Counted from the stretch's first letter, positions 16,349 to 25,290 are shown. The stretch: 60,440 bases of DNA from Candidatus Zhuqueibacterota bacterium (GCA_029262055.1 JAJDAD010000066.1:1-60440); one strand, 5' to 3'. Notes: generated by a model not told the origin, from the letters alone. Numbers and translations: made by a program.

Positions 16349-17266
16349 TCAGAGGCCATCCCGCTCCCGGGAACCAACCCAACCACATCGACGACCGCCG
16401 CGTGAGCGCCCGTCCATGTGATTGAGCCTGTCTTGAGACACTTGGTTCTTCAAGTCTACTGGTTTATTGGTTAGAAAGTCCCGGTAGGCTTCCAGATCGT
16501 CTACGCTGATCAGGTCGACTCCCAATCGAAGCAACTCATCCCAGACGGCTTTCCGGCGCGAGCGGTCGCTCGTTGGTAGATTCCAGAACCGCACCTTGTA
16601 ACCCGCTGCATGGGCATCAGTGGTTATTCGTGTAAGCTTCTCGCGGTCTTCCCGGGGCATTGCCCCTTTCCCGCGCCAGACAAAATGGTCCTCCCAGTCA
16701 TCGCTTAGCAGAGTTATGAAGTTTGCCGGGTTTTTGCTATTCAAATCCTGCAGGCGACCATCGTAAGTGGCATACCGGGTAGCTTGCTCCAGCATCAACT
16801 GCCGCGGGCGGTTTCCCGAGATGATAACGGACACAGCTCGTTTTTCGATGTGGGCGCCGGTATAGGTCGTCAAGATATCCGAGTACTTGACCAATTGTCT
16901 GCGAAGGGCGCGATAGGTAGAGTCCGGCGAAGATTTGATGTCGATCAGGAGAAGAAGCTCTTTGTCGGAATAGACCCAGCCGTTATGATCCTTGACGTAG
17001 GAACGTAGGGGCATCAAATAGAGCGATTGCAGGGTCAGGGTTTCATCCAGATCCTCTTCATCATGACCCACCAACAGGGCTTCGCCAACCAGGTGAATGT
17101 CAACCTCGATGCTGATGAAATGGTTGTCGATTGCCTTCCACAACGGCCTGTCATGCTGATAGTCGTTGTGTGAGTGGCCGGATGGGACTACTGCGCTCGA
17201 TTCAGCAGCTTGCGGCGTCTGAACGGAAGCGAGAGTGAAGAGAATTGTTATGATTCCAAATCGCAT
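16349..17266 (-). CDS. PI-PLC/GDPD-like secreted phosphodiesterase
   Basis: 305 residues with an N-terminal signal peptide (MRFGIITILFTLASVQTPQA, cleavage near A21). HSHNDY at 31-36 followed by E54-x-D56 (ISIEVDIHL) and GHD (about 68) are the metal/catalytic motifs of the PI-PLC-like TIM-barrel group that includes fungal Aim6-like proteins. RFWNLPTS and GVDLISVDDLE near the C terminus complete the barrel. It probably cleaves a phosphodiester such as a glycerophosphodiester outside the cytoplasm. The last about 35 residues are Arg/Gly-rich and may be a readthrough-like extension. It converges on gvpK with a 15-base gap. Confidence 0.85.
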   Translation of the reverse strand: MRFGIITILFTLASVQTPQAAESSAVVPSGHSHNDYQHDRPLWKAIDNHFISIEVDIHLVGEALLVGHDEEDLDETLTLQSLYLMPLRSYVKDHNGWVYSDKELLLLIDIKSSPDSTYRALRRQLVKYSDILTTYTGAHIEKRAVSVIISGNRPRQLMLEQATRYATYDGRLQDLNSKNPANFITLLSDDWEDHFVWRGKGAMPREDREKLTRITTDAHAAGYKVRFWNLPTSDRSRRKAVWDELLRLGVDLISVDDLEAYRDFLTNKPVDLKNQVSQDRLNHMDGRSRGGRRCGWVGSRERDGL

Positions 17267-17406
17267 AAACTCCCCAAGGGTTCGCGGACAGAAGGTAAAG
17301 CCAAAAAGAACGCGCTGGCGCGTTGGTGCGGCGACTTGGCGCGGAGCTTTGCCAACAATTCAGATTATCCCCGAATTAGAGCCCACCTCCGGCTTCATAA
17401 GCTTAG

Positions 17407-17684
17407 CTAACTCACATATCTCACTTCACAAATAAACTTAATTGGCTAAGTTTACAGAAGTTAAGCAAACTCCATCTCCCGGGAGGGGACAGCTTCAAAC
17501 GCGTAGAGAGTTTGAAGCAGGGGTGGGTGCGTGACCAGCGGCAGGGCAGACGTACCCACCCCGGTTCAAAACGCTGAATGCGATTTGAACCTGCCCCTCC
17601 GCGCGCGTTGCGCGTTTGGAGGGGATTTAGATGCCAAAAACAGTTTCCTCAGAAGACGGAAACCAAGTGAGAAATGTCAGTTAT
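17407..17684. mobile_element. MITE-like structured repeat element, copy 1
   Basis: The left end 17407-17426 and right end 17665-17684 are terminal inverted repeats matching at about 17 of 20 positions (core AAGTGAGA.ATGT.AGTTA on the right). The 278 bases between them encode nothing but fold into several hairpins. These are TTCAAAC..GTTTGAA at about 17492-17518, a GGGGTGGGT/ACCCACCCC stem, GTTCAAA../..TTTGAAC, CCCCTCC..GGAGGGG around a GCGCG palindrome, and GTTTCC..GGAAAC near the end. A second copy lies at 43891-44110. Small size, inverted ends and multiple copies fit a miniature inverted-repeat transposable element. Confidence 0.8.
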
Positions 17685-18034
17685 CTAACTGCTCGAGTAG
17701 ATCCAACGCCAAGTCCTTGTGGCTGTTAATAGCGCTCCGATTGGTCTCGATTGGGATTAGGATTCGAGACAAAGTGTCACTGCTGCATCTTTGCGTTGAT
17801 GCGCCGGGTTACACAAAATAGAACACCGCAAGATCCAATTCCGACATGATGGAGTGAAGATTGTTCCGCAAGCTAACCTCCGTCTGTCAAACGTACAGTA
17901 ATTACTCCTGAAAGGCAACCGCAGAGATGGGAAGCCGGGTTGAAGGGAGGCCGGTGGCAGACCTGTGAGGGGGTATGTTTCTGGGCAACATCGCGGGAGA
18001 TCTTTGGTATATTTTGTTGAAATGTAAAGAAAGA
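17685..18034. other. Intergenic region with a possible decayed intron fragment
   Basis: No gene recognised. About 17911-17970 (GGCAACCGCAGAG ... GGGAGGCCGGTGGCAG) weakly resembles the group II intron domain I fragment seen better at 25211, 28681, 46322 and 59921. The match is low and may be chance. Confidence 0.3.
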
Positions 18035-18095
18035 TTGACAAAAAGGAGTATATACTTTACTTTGTGCAAAATAAAGTAGACACAATGACAAGGAG
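18035..18095 (+). promoter_or_regulatory. Promoter and candidate XRE operator for the membrane protein/regulator pair
   Basis: Consensus TTGACA at 18035-18040, a 17-base spacer and TACTTT at 18058-18063 form a good promoter. The dyad ACTTT..AAAGT (TTTACTTTGTGCAAAATAAAGTA, about 18056-18078) overlaps the -10 box, the expected position for an autorepressor operator of the XRE protein encoded downstream. AAGGAG at 18090-18095 is the ribosome site for ATG 18104. Confidence 0.6.
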
Positions 18096-18103
18096 AATAA
18101 ACT

Positions 18104-18523
18104 ATGAAGGAATTGCTGTTCGAATCGGACTGCTGCTCTCCGCGCAGTAAAAAAAACAGTATTCGACTACTGGGTTGGGTATTCGTGTGGACCGCGACTA
18201 TGGTGGTTGCCGACAAAGCCGAGTTATACGGATGGCATTCTTCCGACTTCATATCGATTGCTGCAATCGTGCTCAACGCCGCCATAGGCATTGGCATGAT
18301 TGTGACGTTTATGCGATACCTGAAAGACTTGGATGAAATGCAGCGGAAAATTCAACTTGATGCCTTGGCCCTGGCAATGGGAGTTGGAATAGTCGGTAGC
18401 TTCACCTATTCTCTGCTGGTAACAGCCCAATTCATAACTGACGCAGAAATCTCAGACATTATTTTGCTCATGACTTTTACATACGTGGTCGGGCAGATCA
18501 TCGGAAAGGTGCGCTACCGATGA
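18104..18523 (+). CDS. Four-helix membrane protein paired with an XRE regulator
   Basis: 139 residues with four predicted membrane helices (about 22-40 VFVWTATMVVAD, 48-68 ISIAAIVLNAAIGIGMIV, 85-108 LALAMGVGIVGSFTYSLLV, 115-135). The N terminus contains a CC pair (SDCCSPRSKK). The family is not named but small integral membrane proteins co-encoded with short XRE regulators are common. Its stop overlaps the regulator's start by 4 bases (ATGA), so they are translationally coupled. It could be a sensor or sequestering partner for the regulator, or its target. Confidence 0.82.
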   Translation: MKELLFESDCCSPRSKKNSIRLLGWVFVWTATMVVADKAELYGWHSSDFISIAAIVLNAAIGIGMIVTFMRYLKDLDEMQRKIQLDALALAMGVGIVGSFTYSLLVTAQFITDAEISDIILLMTFTYVVGQIIGKVRYR

Positions 18524-18720
18524 AGAATCGTCTCAAGGTACTTCGTGCCGAACGAGACTGGACGCAGGCTGATCTGGCGGCGGCGCTGGCGGTTTCACGG
18601 CAGACAGTCAATGCCATTGAAAAAGGGAAGTTCGACCCCAGTCTGCCGCTTGCATTTAAAGCTGCCCGCCTGTTTGGCTTGTCGATCGAAGAGATCTTTC
18701 AGGATGAGGTTCCGTCTTGA
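18520..18720 (+). CDS. Small XRE-family transcriptional regulator
   Basis: 66 residues, just a Cro/CI-type helix-turn-helix. The pattern NRLKVLRAERDWTQADLAAA, VSRQTVNAIEKGKFDPS and LAFKAARLFGLSIEEIF matches the short YozG/XRE group that usually pairs with a membrane protein, as it does here (4-base overlap). It probably represses its own operon through the dyad near 18056-18078. Confidence 0.93.
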   Translation: MKNRLKVLRAERDWTQADLAAALAVSRQTVNAIEKGKFDPSLPLAFKAARLFGLSIEEIFQDEVPS

Positions 18721-18836
18721 TGTGATGTATGGTACCCGGGGATGGCTAAAAGCGGCCGCACTCTCAGAGGGATTTGCGATCTGTCTTCAGGAGTATTAGC
18801 AAGTGGGCGCAACCCGGGAAAACTTATTTGTCAGGA

Positions 18837-19685
18837 TCACTCAAATAGTTGCCTGTAGAAAATACGATCCACCCATCTCGCGGGCATGTACTTGACAAAC
18901 AGCACGGTCGGTAACCAGTTCTTATTAACGATGAAACTTAGTCTGGTTCTTCTCCGGGTCAGTATTTTGTGAATGAGTTTTGATATTACCGCTGCCGGAA
19001 GCGCCCTGCGTTCGGCATTTTTCATTATTTTGTTGGCACGGCCCATCAATTTCCCATATTCCGTGTCGTAGTATTCTTCATATTTATCGATGTTCTTATC
19101 CCACAGTTTGGACTCGATCGGGCCTGGCTGAATGGAAACGACGTCAATGTCATACATCATCAACTCTCGTCTGTAGATCTCCGCGAGACTTTCCATTGCG
19201 TGCTTTGAAATGCAATAGGCGCCATTAAAAGGTGTGTTGAATACACCGGAAATGCTGCTTATCATGATTATTTTTCCACCGCTTATATTATTCTCTTTAT
19301 CTCCTTTGAGAAGCGGCAGGAAAACATTTGTCACATTTCTTACAGCAAATAAATTCACCTCCATCTGACAACGAAATTTTTCGTCATCCATGAGTTCTAT
19401 GGGACCGCCGAGTGCGAGGCCGGCATTGTTTACGAGTCCACTGAGTTTGTTGCCGGACAGTGTTTCTGTGACAATTTCAAAGGAAGTTCTGACCTGATCG
19501 GTCCTGGTTACATCGAACTCCAGACAGGTAAAGTTCTTAGGAAATTGCGCAGACACGCGGACGGCATCACTGCTTTTCTTGACACTTCCAAAGACGTGAT
19601 ACCCTCTGTCAATCAGGTAGCGCGCTGCATCATTGCCAATTCCTGTTGATACTCCTGTAATGAGAACGTATTCTTGCTGCGACAT
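18837..19685 (-). CDS. Short-chain dehydrogenase/reductase (SDR)
   Basis: 282 residues. Cofactor motif TGVSTGIG at 10-17, NNAG at 86-89, catalytic Ser in MISSISG at about 144, and Y157-x3-K161 (YCISK). PGPIES after the active site is also typical of classical SDRs. C-terminal residues 225-282 (ILTRRRTRLSFIVNKNWLP) resemble the tail of retinol-dehydrogenase-like SDRs acting on hydrophobic substrates. It is the last gene of a minus-strand operon and starts 2 bases after the unknown gene upstream. The substrate is unknown; the neighbouring molybdopterin enzyme suggests a joint redox pathway. Confidence 0.92.
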   Translation of the reverse strand: MSQQEYVLITGVSTGIGNDAARYLIDRGYHVFGSVKKSSDAVRVSAQFPKNFTCLEFDVTRTDQVRTSFEIVTETLSGNKLSGLVNNAGLALGGPIELMDDEKFRCQMEVNLFAVRNVTNVFLPLLKGDKENNISGGKIIMISSISGVFNTPFNGAYCISKHAMESLAEIYRRELMMYDIDVVSIQPGPIESKLWDKNIDKYEEYYDTEYGKLMGRANKIMKNAERRALPAAVISKLIHKILTRRRTRLSFIVNKNWLPTVLFVKYMPARWVDRIFYRQLFE

Positions 19686-19687
19686 GA

Positions 19688-20395
19688 TTACAATGTTCTC
19701 TTGATGTGCCCAATGTAGGATGACTCCAATTCCTGGATAAGCGACTTGTAAGCCGGTGAATCGAGCATCCTGGATATCTCAAGCTCCGTGTCAGATTCGA
19801 ATAATACCAGGCCATCCATCAGGTTGGGTACTTGTTTGGGTGGATCGGAGTTTTGCTGACTAAACAGTTGCGCGACCATGGCTCCTGCATATTTCACCCT
19901 CACCTTGTCTCCCAGTAGATCATTGAACTTTGAGAAGAGAGAGTCACCAGTTTTAGACGATTTGAAATGATGTACCGCATAACATAAACCATCGTTCACG
20001 CTGCTGGCATCGTTTAGAATTCGCTGTTGGGTAAAGCCAAAGGAGAAGTCCTTCACAGCCATGATCCGAAGAATACTCACGATCTTGAAGTAAGTCGTCT
20101 GCAACAAGGCCTTGAAACTTTGACCGCCAGGATATCGAACAATTAAAATGAGATCTCTTGCTACATTCTTTTCATCAAGAACGGTTTTGGTTATCTTAGC
20201 TTTGAAGAAGGCTCTGCCACCAACTTTTGCAAGACTTTTGGCGGCCATGAAATTATAAAGATGATAAAGCCATTCTACTTTTGTGGAAAACCAGTTTATG
20301 GCATATAGTGGTTCGTTCAAATCTACATTTGCAGCATTAGCTTTGATCAGGACTTTGCTGGATGTAGAAATACTGCACGTTATGTCGTTCGTCAT
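19688..20395 (-). CDS. Uncharacterised protein between molybdenum oxidoreductase and SDR
   Basis: 235 residues, no signal peptide or membrane segment evident. The only notable stretches are the predicted amphipathic LYHLYNFMAAKSLAKVGGRA (about 45-65) and a C-terminal YKSLIQELESSYIGHI. I recognise no family. It is tightly packed: 2 bases after the molybdopterin enzyme and 2 bases before the SDR, so it is almost certainly a functional partner of one of them. Confidence 0.8.
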   Translation of the reverse strand: MTNDITCSISTSSKVLIKANAANVDLNEPLYAINWFSTKVEWLYHLYNFMAAKSLAKVGGRAFFKAKITKTVLDEKNVARDLILIVRYPGGQSFKALLQTTYFKIVSILRIMAVKDFSFGFTQQRILNDASSVNDGLCYAVHHFKSSKTGDSLFSKFNDLLGDKVRVKYAGAMVAQLFSQQNSDPPKQVPNLMDGLVLFESDTELEISRMLDSPAYKSLIQELESSYIGHIKRTL

Positions 20396-20397
20396 AT

Positions 20398-22581
20398 TTA
20401 TTCCGCCTTTGGGGTTGCTGTTGTAGAAGATTTAATGCTTACAACCTGGCCGGAGAAAGCCGCATTGCCCGTTACCGGGTCCAGGCGATTGTGGTCGGTT
20501 ATGTCATTCACGGAAACACCTGCATTTCCCGGTTTGGTGGCGACATCGAGTCGCGTGCCCTCCTTTTTGTGGCCGAATCCGTGCGGAATACTCACCACGC
20601 CGGGCATGATTTTGTTTGTAATCTCGACCGGGATATCGATGCTCCCGGTTTGCGAGCTGACGGTGACGCGCTGGTCATCGACGAACTGCAGTCTTTCTGC
20701 ATTGTCCGGATGAATCATGGCAGTGCATCTGTTCTTACCCTTCATAAGTGCTGCCGTATTGTGCATCCACGAATTGTTGTTTCGAAGATGCCGGCGGCCT
20801 ATCAGAAGAAACTGGTCCCGATCAAGAGATTGATAGGGATGTTCACTGAGCTCCGTCTTTACCTTGTCCAGGCCATTCAGAAAAACATCATCTGCGATAT
20901 TGATCTTGCCATCAGCCGTTAACAGTACTTCCGGTATCCTAGGCTTCAGCGGTCCCAGGCTTATTCCGTGCGTAGAGTCGATGACTTTCTTCAGACTCAG
21001 GCCGGAAAACCACCTTTTGGGATGGCTTAGTTTGCCATAGGGTCCGGTCAGAAGACCTAGGTTGAGCAACTGTCTCGGTGTAAGCCATTGATAGAGTTTA
21101 GAAGGCTGCTTTCGTGAAATGCTGGCAAAGCGCTTGATCAATTCCCTGGCTATTTGCCAGTCGTACATCTGACCCTTTTCAGGTTGAAATAAGGGCTCCG
21201 AGAATTTGACATTATCACTGACTGCGAGCAAGTTGAAGATAAGGTCATAATGCTCGATTTCCAGGTGCGACGGCGGCGGCAGGATGATATCCGCGTGTCT
21301 GGTTGTCTCGTTCATGAAGATATCGACGGCAACCATGAAATCCAGTTTTGGCAATGCCTGCTCCAGTCGCTTGCCATTCGGCGAAGATAGAACCGGGTTG
21401 CCGGCATTGGTAATAAGCGCTCTGATCTGGCCTTTTCCCGGGGTCAGCATTTCTTCGGCCATGGCAGATACCGGCAGCTCTCCATCAAACTCCGGTAGTC
21501 CTCTGACCCGGCTCTGCCAGCGCTTATGTGCTTTATGAAACTTCTTTTTTCGCTTTATGTCAAAGGCCGGCGTCGTAAACATAGCGCCACCGGGCTTGTC
21601 GAAATGGCCTGTCAGGATATTGATCACAGCGGACAGCCAGTGACATAATCCGCCATGCTCTTGTGTCGACATGCCCATACGTCCGTAGAGAACGGCCTTA
21701 TCGGCCAAAGCATATTCTTTGGTAATGCGCCGCAGAACGTCTTCTGGAACCCCGGTGATTTTTGCCACACGTTCCGGAATAAATTCTATAGCAAGGTCTT
21801 TGAGTTTGTCCAGTCCGGTAATGTGATTCCCAAGGTTTCCAAGTGCAGTCCAGTTTTCCTTCTGGATCAGGTGCAGTATCCCCAACAGGAAGTACACATC
21901 CGTATTTGGCTTGACAAAATGATGCTCATCTACGACTCTGCTTGTTTCGTTCTCCCGGGGGTCAAACTGTATGACTTTGCCACCTCTTTTCCGGATATCC
22001 ATCAATCGCCCGTGGACCCCGGGGGCACTCATCAAGCTACCATTCGATGCCAGCGGGTTGGCTCCGAAAATGACCATGTATTCCGTTCGGTCGATGTCAG
22101 GGATGGGAATATTGAGTGAGTGCCCAAACATGTAATATGCCATGAAGTGATGCGGCAGTTGGTCCATGCTGGTAGGAGAGAAAGAGTTCCGCGACCCCAG
22201 CATGCGTTTCATTTCGCCCGCCAGCATCATCATGCCGAAATTGTGTACCGTCGGATTTCCCAGATACAACCCAACGGCATTATCGCCATACTCTCTTCTC
22301 ACCTGGTTGATTCTGTTGCCCACAATGTCGAAAGCGGCTTGCCAGTCAATCTCTTCCCATTCGCCATCCCCCTTTTTTCTCAGGGGTCTTTTTAGCCGGT
22401 TGGGATCACTATGTAGTTCATGGATAAGTGCCCCCTTGGGACAGATGCTGCCTTTGCTCAGGGGATCGTTTTGATCTCCCTTGACCGATTGCACGGTTTG
22501 CCCGTCATGCACGATCTCCAGACCACACATGGCTTCGCAGAGGTTGCAAACCCGGTAGTGTTTTTGCAATTTCATAGACAT
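20398..22581 (-). CDS. Molybdopterin-dependent oxidoreductase
   Basis: 727 residues. The N-terminal 4Fe-4S site is C12-x2-C15-x3-C19 ... C47 (CNLCEAMCG ... ICPKG), followed by the bis-molybdopterin-guanine-dinucleotide binding core (YLGNPTVHNFG, VIFGANPLASN, FDPRENETS) and the C-terminal dinucleotide domain (LIGRRHLRNNNSWMHN, IPHGFGHK). No twin-arginine signal is present, so the enzyme is probably cytoplasmic. The length fits the formate-dehydrogenase/assimilatory-reductase-like group. The residue that would ligate Mo cannot be fixed by eye (around PTSMDQ). Its substrate is unknown. It lies in an operon with two small membrane proteins upstream and an unknown gene and an SDR downstream. Confidence 0.92.
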   Translation of the reverse strand: MSMKLQKHYRVCNLCEAMCGLEIVHDGQTVQSVKGDQNDPLSKGSICPKGALIHELHSDPNRLKRPLRKKGDGEWEEIDWQAAFDIVGNRINQVRREYGDNAVGLYLGNPTVHNFGMMMLAGEMKRMLGSRNSFSPTSMDQLPHHFMAYYMFGHSLNIPIPDIDRTEYMVIFGANPLASNGSLMSAPGVHGRLMDIRKRGGKVIQFDPRENETSRVVDEHHFVKPNTDVYFLLGILHLIQKENWTALGNLGNHITGLDKLKDLAIEFIPERVAKITGVPEDVLRRITKEYALADKAVLYGRMGMSTQEHGGLCHWLSAVINILTGHFDKPGGAMFTTPAFDIKRKKKFHKAHKRWQSRVRGLPEFDGELPVSAMAEEMLTPGKGQIRALITNAGNPVLSSPNGKRLEQALPKLDFMVAVDIFMNETTRHADIILPPPSHLEIEHYDLIFNLLAVSDNVKFSEPLFQPEKGQMYDWQIARELIKRFASISRKQPSKLYQWLTPRQLLNLGLLTGPYGKLSHPKRWFSGLSLKKVIDSTHGISLGPLKPRIPEVLLTADGKINIADDVFLNGLDKVKTELSEHPYQSLDRDQFLLIGRRHLRNNNSWMHNTAALMKGKNRCTAMIHPDNAERLQFVDDQRVTVSSQTGSIDIPVEITNKIMPGVVSIPHGFGHKKEGTRLDVATKPGNAGVSVNDITDHNRLDPVTGNAAFSGQVVSIKSSTTATPKAE

Positions 22582-22589
22582 GGCGTTGG

Positions 22590-22952
22590 TTACAGTGAAA
22601 GATATTTGGTCAGTAATAGACTAAGACATAAGCCCAAAGAGATATAGCACATGGGTGTACCCGAACCGGTGCGAGGACAGATCACTTTGCCGGATAATTC
22701 CGTCACGGTTCCTACCAAAGCAATCAAAGCGGGGACAGCCACAAGTCCAAAGTACGCTTGATTGCTCACCGGAGTATTGAGATAGTGAGCGACACCTGCT
22801 GCCAGGAAGAATGCAAAAACGATATAGCAGGCAGGCATGCCAAGTATTTTTGGGCAAATGTCCTTCTTCTTCCAGTCCTTTCTGGAGAGATTGCCAGAGC
22901 CGGTAATGGCAAATGCCAGTATGACGACGGTTACCCAATACATGAGAGTCAT
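22590..22952 (-). CDS. Four-helix membrane protein with duplicated CP..GxPxCY motif
   Basis: 120 residues, four predicted membrane helices. Two copies of a cysteine-pair motif, CPKILGMPACY (about 33-43) and CPRTGSGTPMCY (about 92-103), each sit just before a membrane helix (IVFAFFLAAG; ISLGLCLSLLL). The two halves look like an internal duplication. A related gene at 23183-23566 has the same design. The paired cysteines suggest metal binding or thiol redox at the membrane surface; this is inference. It starts 8 bases before the molybdopterin enzyme. Confidence 0.85.
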   Translation of the reverse strand: MTLMYWVTVVILAFAITGSGNLSRKDWKKKDICPKILGMPACYIVFAFFLAAGVAHYLNTPVSNQAYFGLVAVPALIALVGTVTELSGKVICPRTGSGTPMCYISLGLCLSLLLTKYLSL

Positions 22953-23182
22953 AATGATTTAATCACTTGTTGTTGCTATGATGAATGACAATCCTCACTT
23001 CAGCATTTGTGACCGTGCAGACCCGGATCCTGAGTTTGGCGAAGTAGTAGCGATTCCTTCTCTCGCCTAAACCCTCGTTGCTTCCTTAAATCTCCCGAAT
23101 CCCTCTGCGTCATTTACGTCTCTGTGTGAGACAAGGGTTTGACATTTCCTCATTAACGCAGAAGTATAATGAATCATACGTT

Positions 23183-23566
23183 CTATTTAGAGCCTTTGTC
23201 AAGCACACGATAGAGCACAAAAACCAGTACGCTCACTGCCAAAGACAAATAGCATAAGGGAAATCCTGAATCGCTCGTCGGGCAGCTATCTCCCTTGATG
23301 ATTTCCAGCAGAGTGCCCAGGACAGCAATCAAAAAGACGACTAGCCATCCCGCCAGAAACATCTTGTTGCTGTTTCTTTTGCAGAGCCCGGTTTGGCTGA
23401 CAATCATTGCCAAATATCCGGCGGCCACCACAAAGCAAATTGGCAATCCCTTAAGATCGGGGCAGGGAGCTGTCCCGGTAATGGTGGTGTAAGACACAGA
23501 GAGAGCGCCATACAGCCCGATGGCTAGCAGAAGCCAAAGGGCTGCACGGCTGAATTGTATAATCAT
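23183..23566 (-). CDS. Four-helix membrane protein with duplicated CP..GxPxC motif (paralogue)
   Basis: 127 residues, four predicted membrane helices. It carries CPDLKGLPICF (about 35-45) and CPTSDSGFPLCY (about 94-105) in the same positions as the paralogue at 22590-22952, including the following LSLAVSVLVF helix. The stop of the FG-GAP gene and the ATG of this one share one base (TAATG), so translation is coupled. A gap of about 230 bases with no gene separates it from its paralogue. Confidence 0.85.
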   Translation of the reverse strand: MIIQFSRAALWLLLAIGLYGALSVSYTTITGTAPCPDLKGLPICFVVAAGYLAMIVSQTGLCKRNSNKMFLAGWLVVFLIAVLGTLLEIIKGDSCPTSDSGFPLCYLSLAVSVLVFVLYRVLDKGSK

Positions 23567-25161
23567 TAGAATTGGACCGTCGTATTGTTGAAACTGCCTT
23601 GACGCGACTCCTGAGTGCCGTCAAGATAGGTCACACTGACGTCCGTTGCCTCGCCATTGCCGAGACCAAAAATCTGAACGTGTGATTGGTCTGAACACAG
23701 GCCCTCGCCGGAAACATGATCCCGGAAAAGAACCTTCCCGCCGACTAGTGTGACGGCAATCTTAGCGCCTATCGATTTGATGTTATCCGGCAACTTGACC
23801 TTCAAATAGCCTGCGTCGCCGCCTTTGTTCATGAATACTTTGGATGCACCGGAGATATTTATATGTACCAGGTCAGGGTAGCCGTCATTATTGAAGTCAG
23901 CCGTTATTGGCGATAGTCCAAAACTGTGGTTGACAACACCGCTCTCCTTACCGGTTTCAGCAAATTCGCCGGTGTTTGTCTGTATCAGAAGACGTCCGGG
24001 AAGTCTCAGGAAGAACAGCTTATATGCCGGCAAGCCAATGTAGTTTTCCGAAACCACCAAATCATCGAGGCCGTCCAGGTTGAAGTCTTCGAAGATCGCT
24101 CCCCAGGAGAACTCATAATCCGCCACTTTGACTTCCTCCGCCACGTCCTCAAACGTAAAGCCGCCTTTGTTTTGGAACATAATCCACTTGCGGTTGAACT
24201 CCTGGTCATCGCGCAGATCGCCCCTGACGAGCAAATCCGGGGGACTGCTACCTATGTTAGAAAAGAAGAAATCCACCAGGCCGTCATCTTGATAGTCTGT
24301 GACGGCAATACCCATGGGATAGCTGTACTGTTCTGAATTCGGGTTGGGCATGTTTTCGAACTTCAGGTCACCGAGGTTCTTCCAGGTGCGGATTTGTCCT
24401 GTGTCGTGCGCGACTACCAAATCTTCGAGATAGTCTCCGTCCATGTCTACAAACACGCCCATAAAGGTATTGTGTTTGTAAGTCATGCCGGACGATTCGG
24501 TAATGTCGGTGAAAGTATTGTCGCCATTATTGAGCAGCAACAGACTGCTACCGCCATAGCCCTCTTTGTTAAAGATATTCTGGCCTTCCACCAATTCTTT
24601 TCTGATATACCCGGCCATAAACATGTCGAAATTACCGTCACGGTTGAGGTCAGCAATCCCGACGGACAGGGGGGATGTGTCTGCCGGAATGGGGAGATCC
24701 AGTTTCCGGGCAGTGAAGCGACTGCCATCGTTCAGGTAAAGCCAGACACCATTGGTACGCGAGACAATCAGATCTGAATAGCCGTTGTTGTCGGTATCAA
24801 CAACGGACGCACCAAAGGTCGCATCCGCCAATTCAGGTTTCTCAATAATACCGGCGTCGAGCAGTTGAAACGCACCGTCACGATACTCGAAGATGACGTC
24901 TTCCTGTCCCGGTCCGCCGCCGAGAAAAAGCTCTTCGGCGCCGTCACCGTTGACGTCGATGACTGCGCTTGCGGCAAACGGCAGAGACTCGGAGTCTTTA
25001 AGCTCCTGTTCCCAACCCAGAACGATCTCGGAAAATTCCGGCACCGTAATCCCCTCTGTAGAAACGTCGTAGTCTATCCGCTTGTCCAGGGTGAAGCGGG
25101 TGATCACCATCGTCAGAATAACAACGACAAGAATGACCGGTACAAATAGTAGTTTTTTCAT
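23566..25161 (-). CDS. FG-GAP/VCBS repeat protein (CRTAC1/ASPIC-UnbV type)
   Basis: 531 residues. An N-terminal membrane anchor or signal (LLFVPVILVVVILTMVIT) is followed by about seven FG-GAP/VCBS blades with calcium-loop Asp motifs (DVNGDGAEELF, DTDNNGYSDLIV, DLNRDGNFDMF, DMDGDYLEDLVV, DYQDDGLVDFFF, DFNLDGLDDLVV, DFNNDGYPDLV), a beta-propeller. The C terminus has the ASPIC-like VTYLDGTQESRQ end. It is probably periplasmic or surface located. It is the first gene of the operon leading to the molybdopterin enzyme. Confidence 0.9.
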   Translation of the reverse strand: MKKLLFVPVILVVVILTMVITRFTLDKRIDYDVSTEGITVPEFSEIVLGWEQELKDSESLPFAASAVIDVNGDGAEELFLGGGPGQEDVIFEYRDGAFQLLDAGIIEKPELADATFGASVVDTDNNGYSDLIVSRTNGVWLYLNDGSRFTARKLDLPIPADTSPLSVGIADLNRDGNFDMFMAGYIRKELVEGQNIFNKEGYGGSSLLLLNNGDNTFTDITESSGMTYKHNTFMGVFVDMDGDYLEDLVVAHDTGQIRTWKNLGDLKFENMPNPNSEQYSYPMGIAVTDYQDDGLVDFFFSNIGSSPPDLLVRGDLRDDQEFNRKWIMFQNKGGFTFEDVAEEVKVADYEFSWGAIFEDFNLDGLDDLVVSENYIGLPAYKLFFLRLPGRLLIQTNTGEFAETGKESGVVNHSFGLSPITADFNNDGYPDLVHINISGASKVFMNKGGDAGYLKVKLPDNIKSIGAKIAVTLVGGKVLFRDHVSGEGLCSDQSHVQIFGLGNGEATDVSVTYLDGTQESRQGSFNNTTVQF

Positions 25162-25204
25162 AACCTTCCTCTCGAGTTAGATTTGCCTGTTTGAAGTCTT
25201 GATG

Positions 25205-25290
25205 TTATTGCAGGGCAACTGCAGAGTCAGGAGGCTTCCCGGGAGGGAAGTTCGTAGCAAAGCAGTCAGCCATGACCGGGAGAGAATCCT
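25205..25290 (+). other. Group II intron domain I fragment
   Basis: GGCAACTGCAGAGTC ... GGGAAGTTCGTAGCAAAGCAGTCAGCC is a decayed version of the domain I segment found in better form at 46322 and 59921. No other intron part is nearby. The fragment lies upstream of the FG-GAP operon. Confidence 0.55.
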
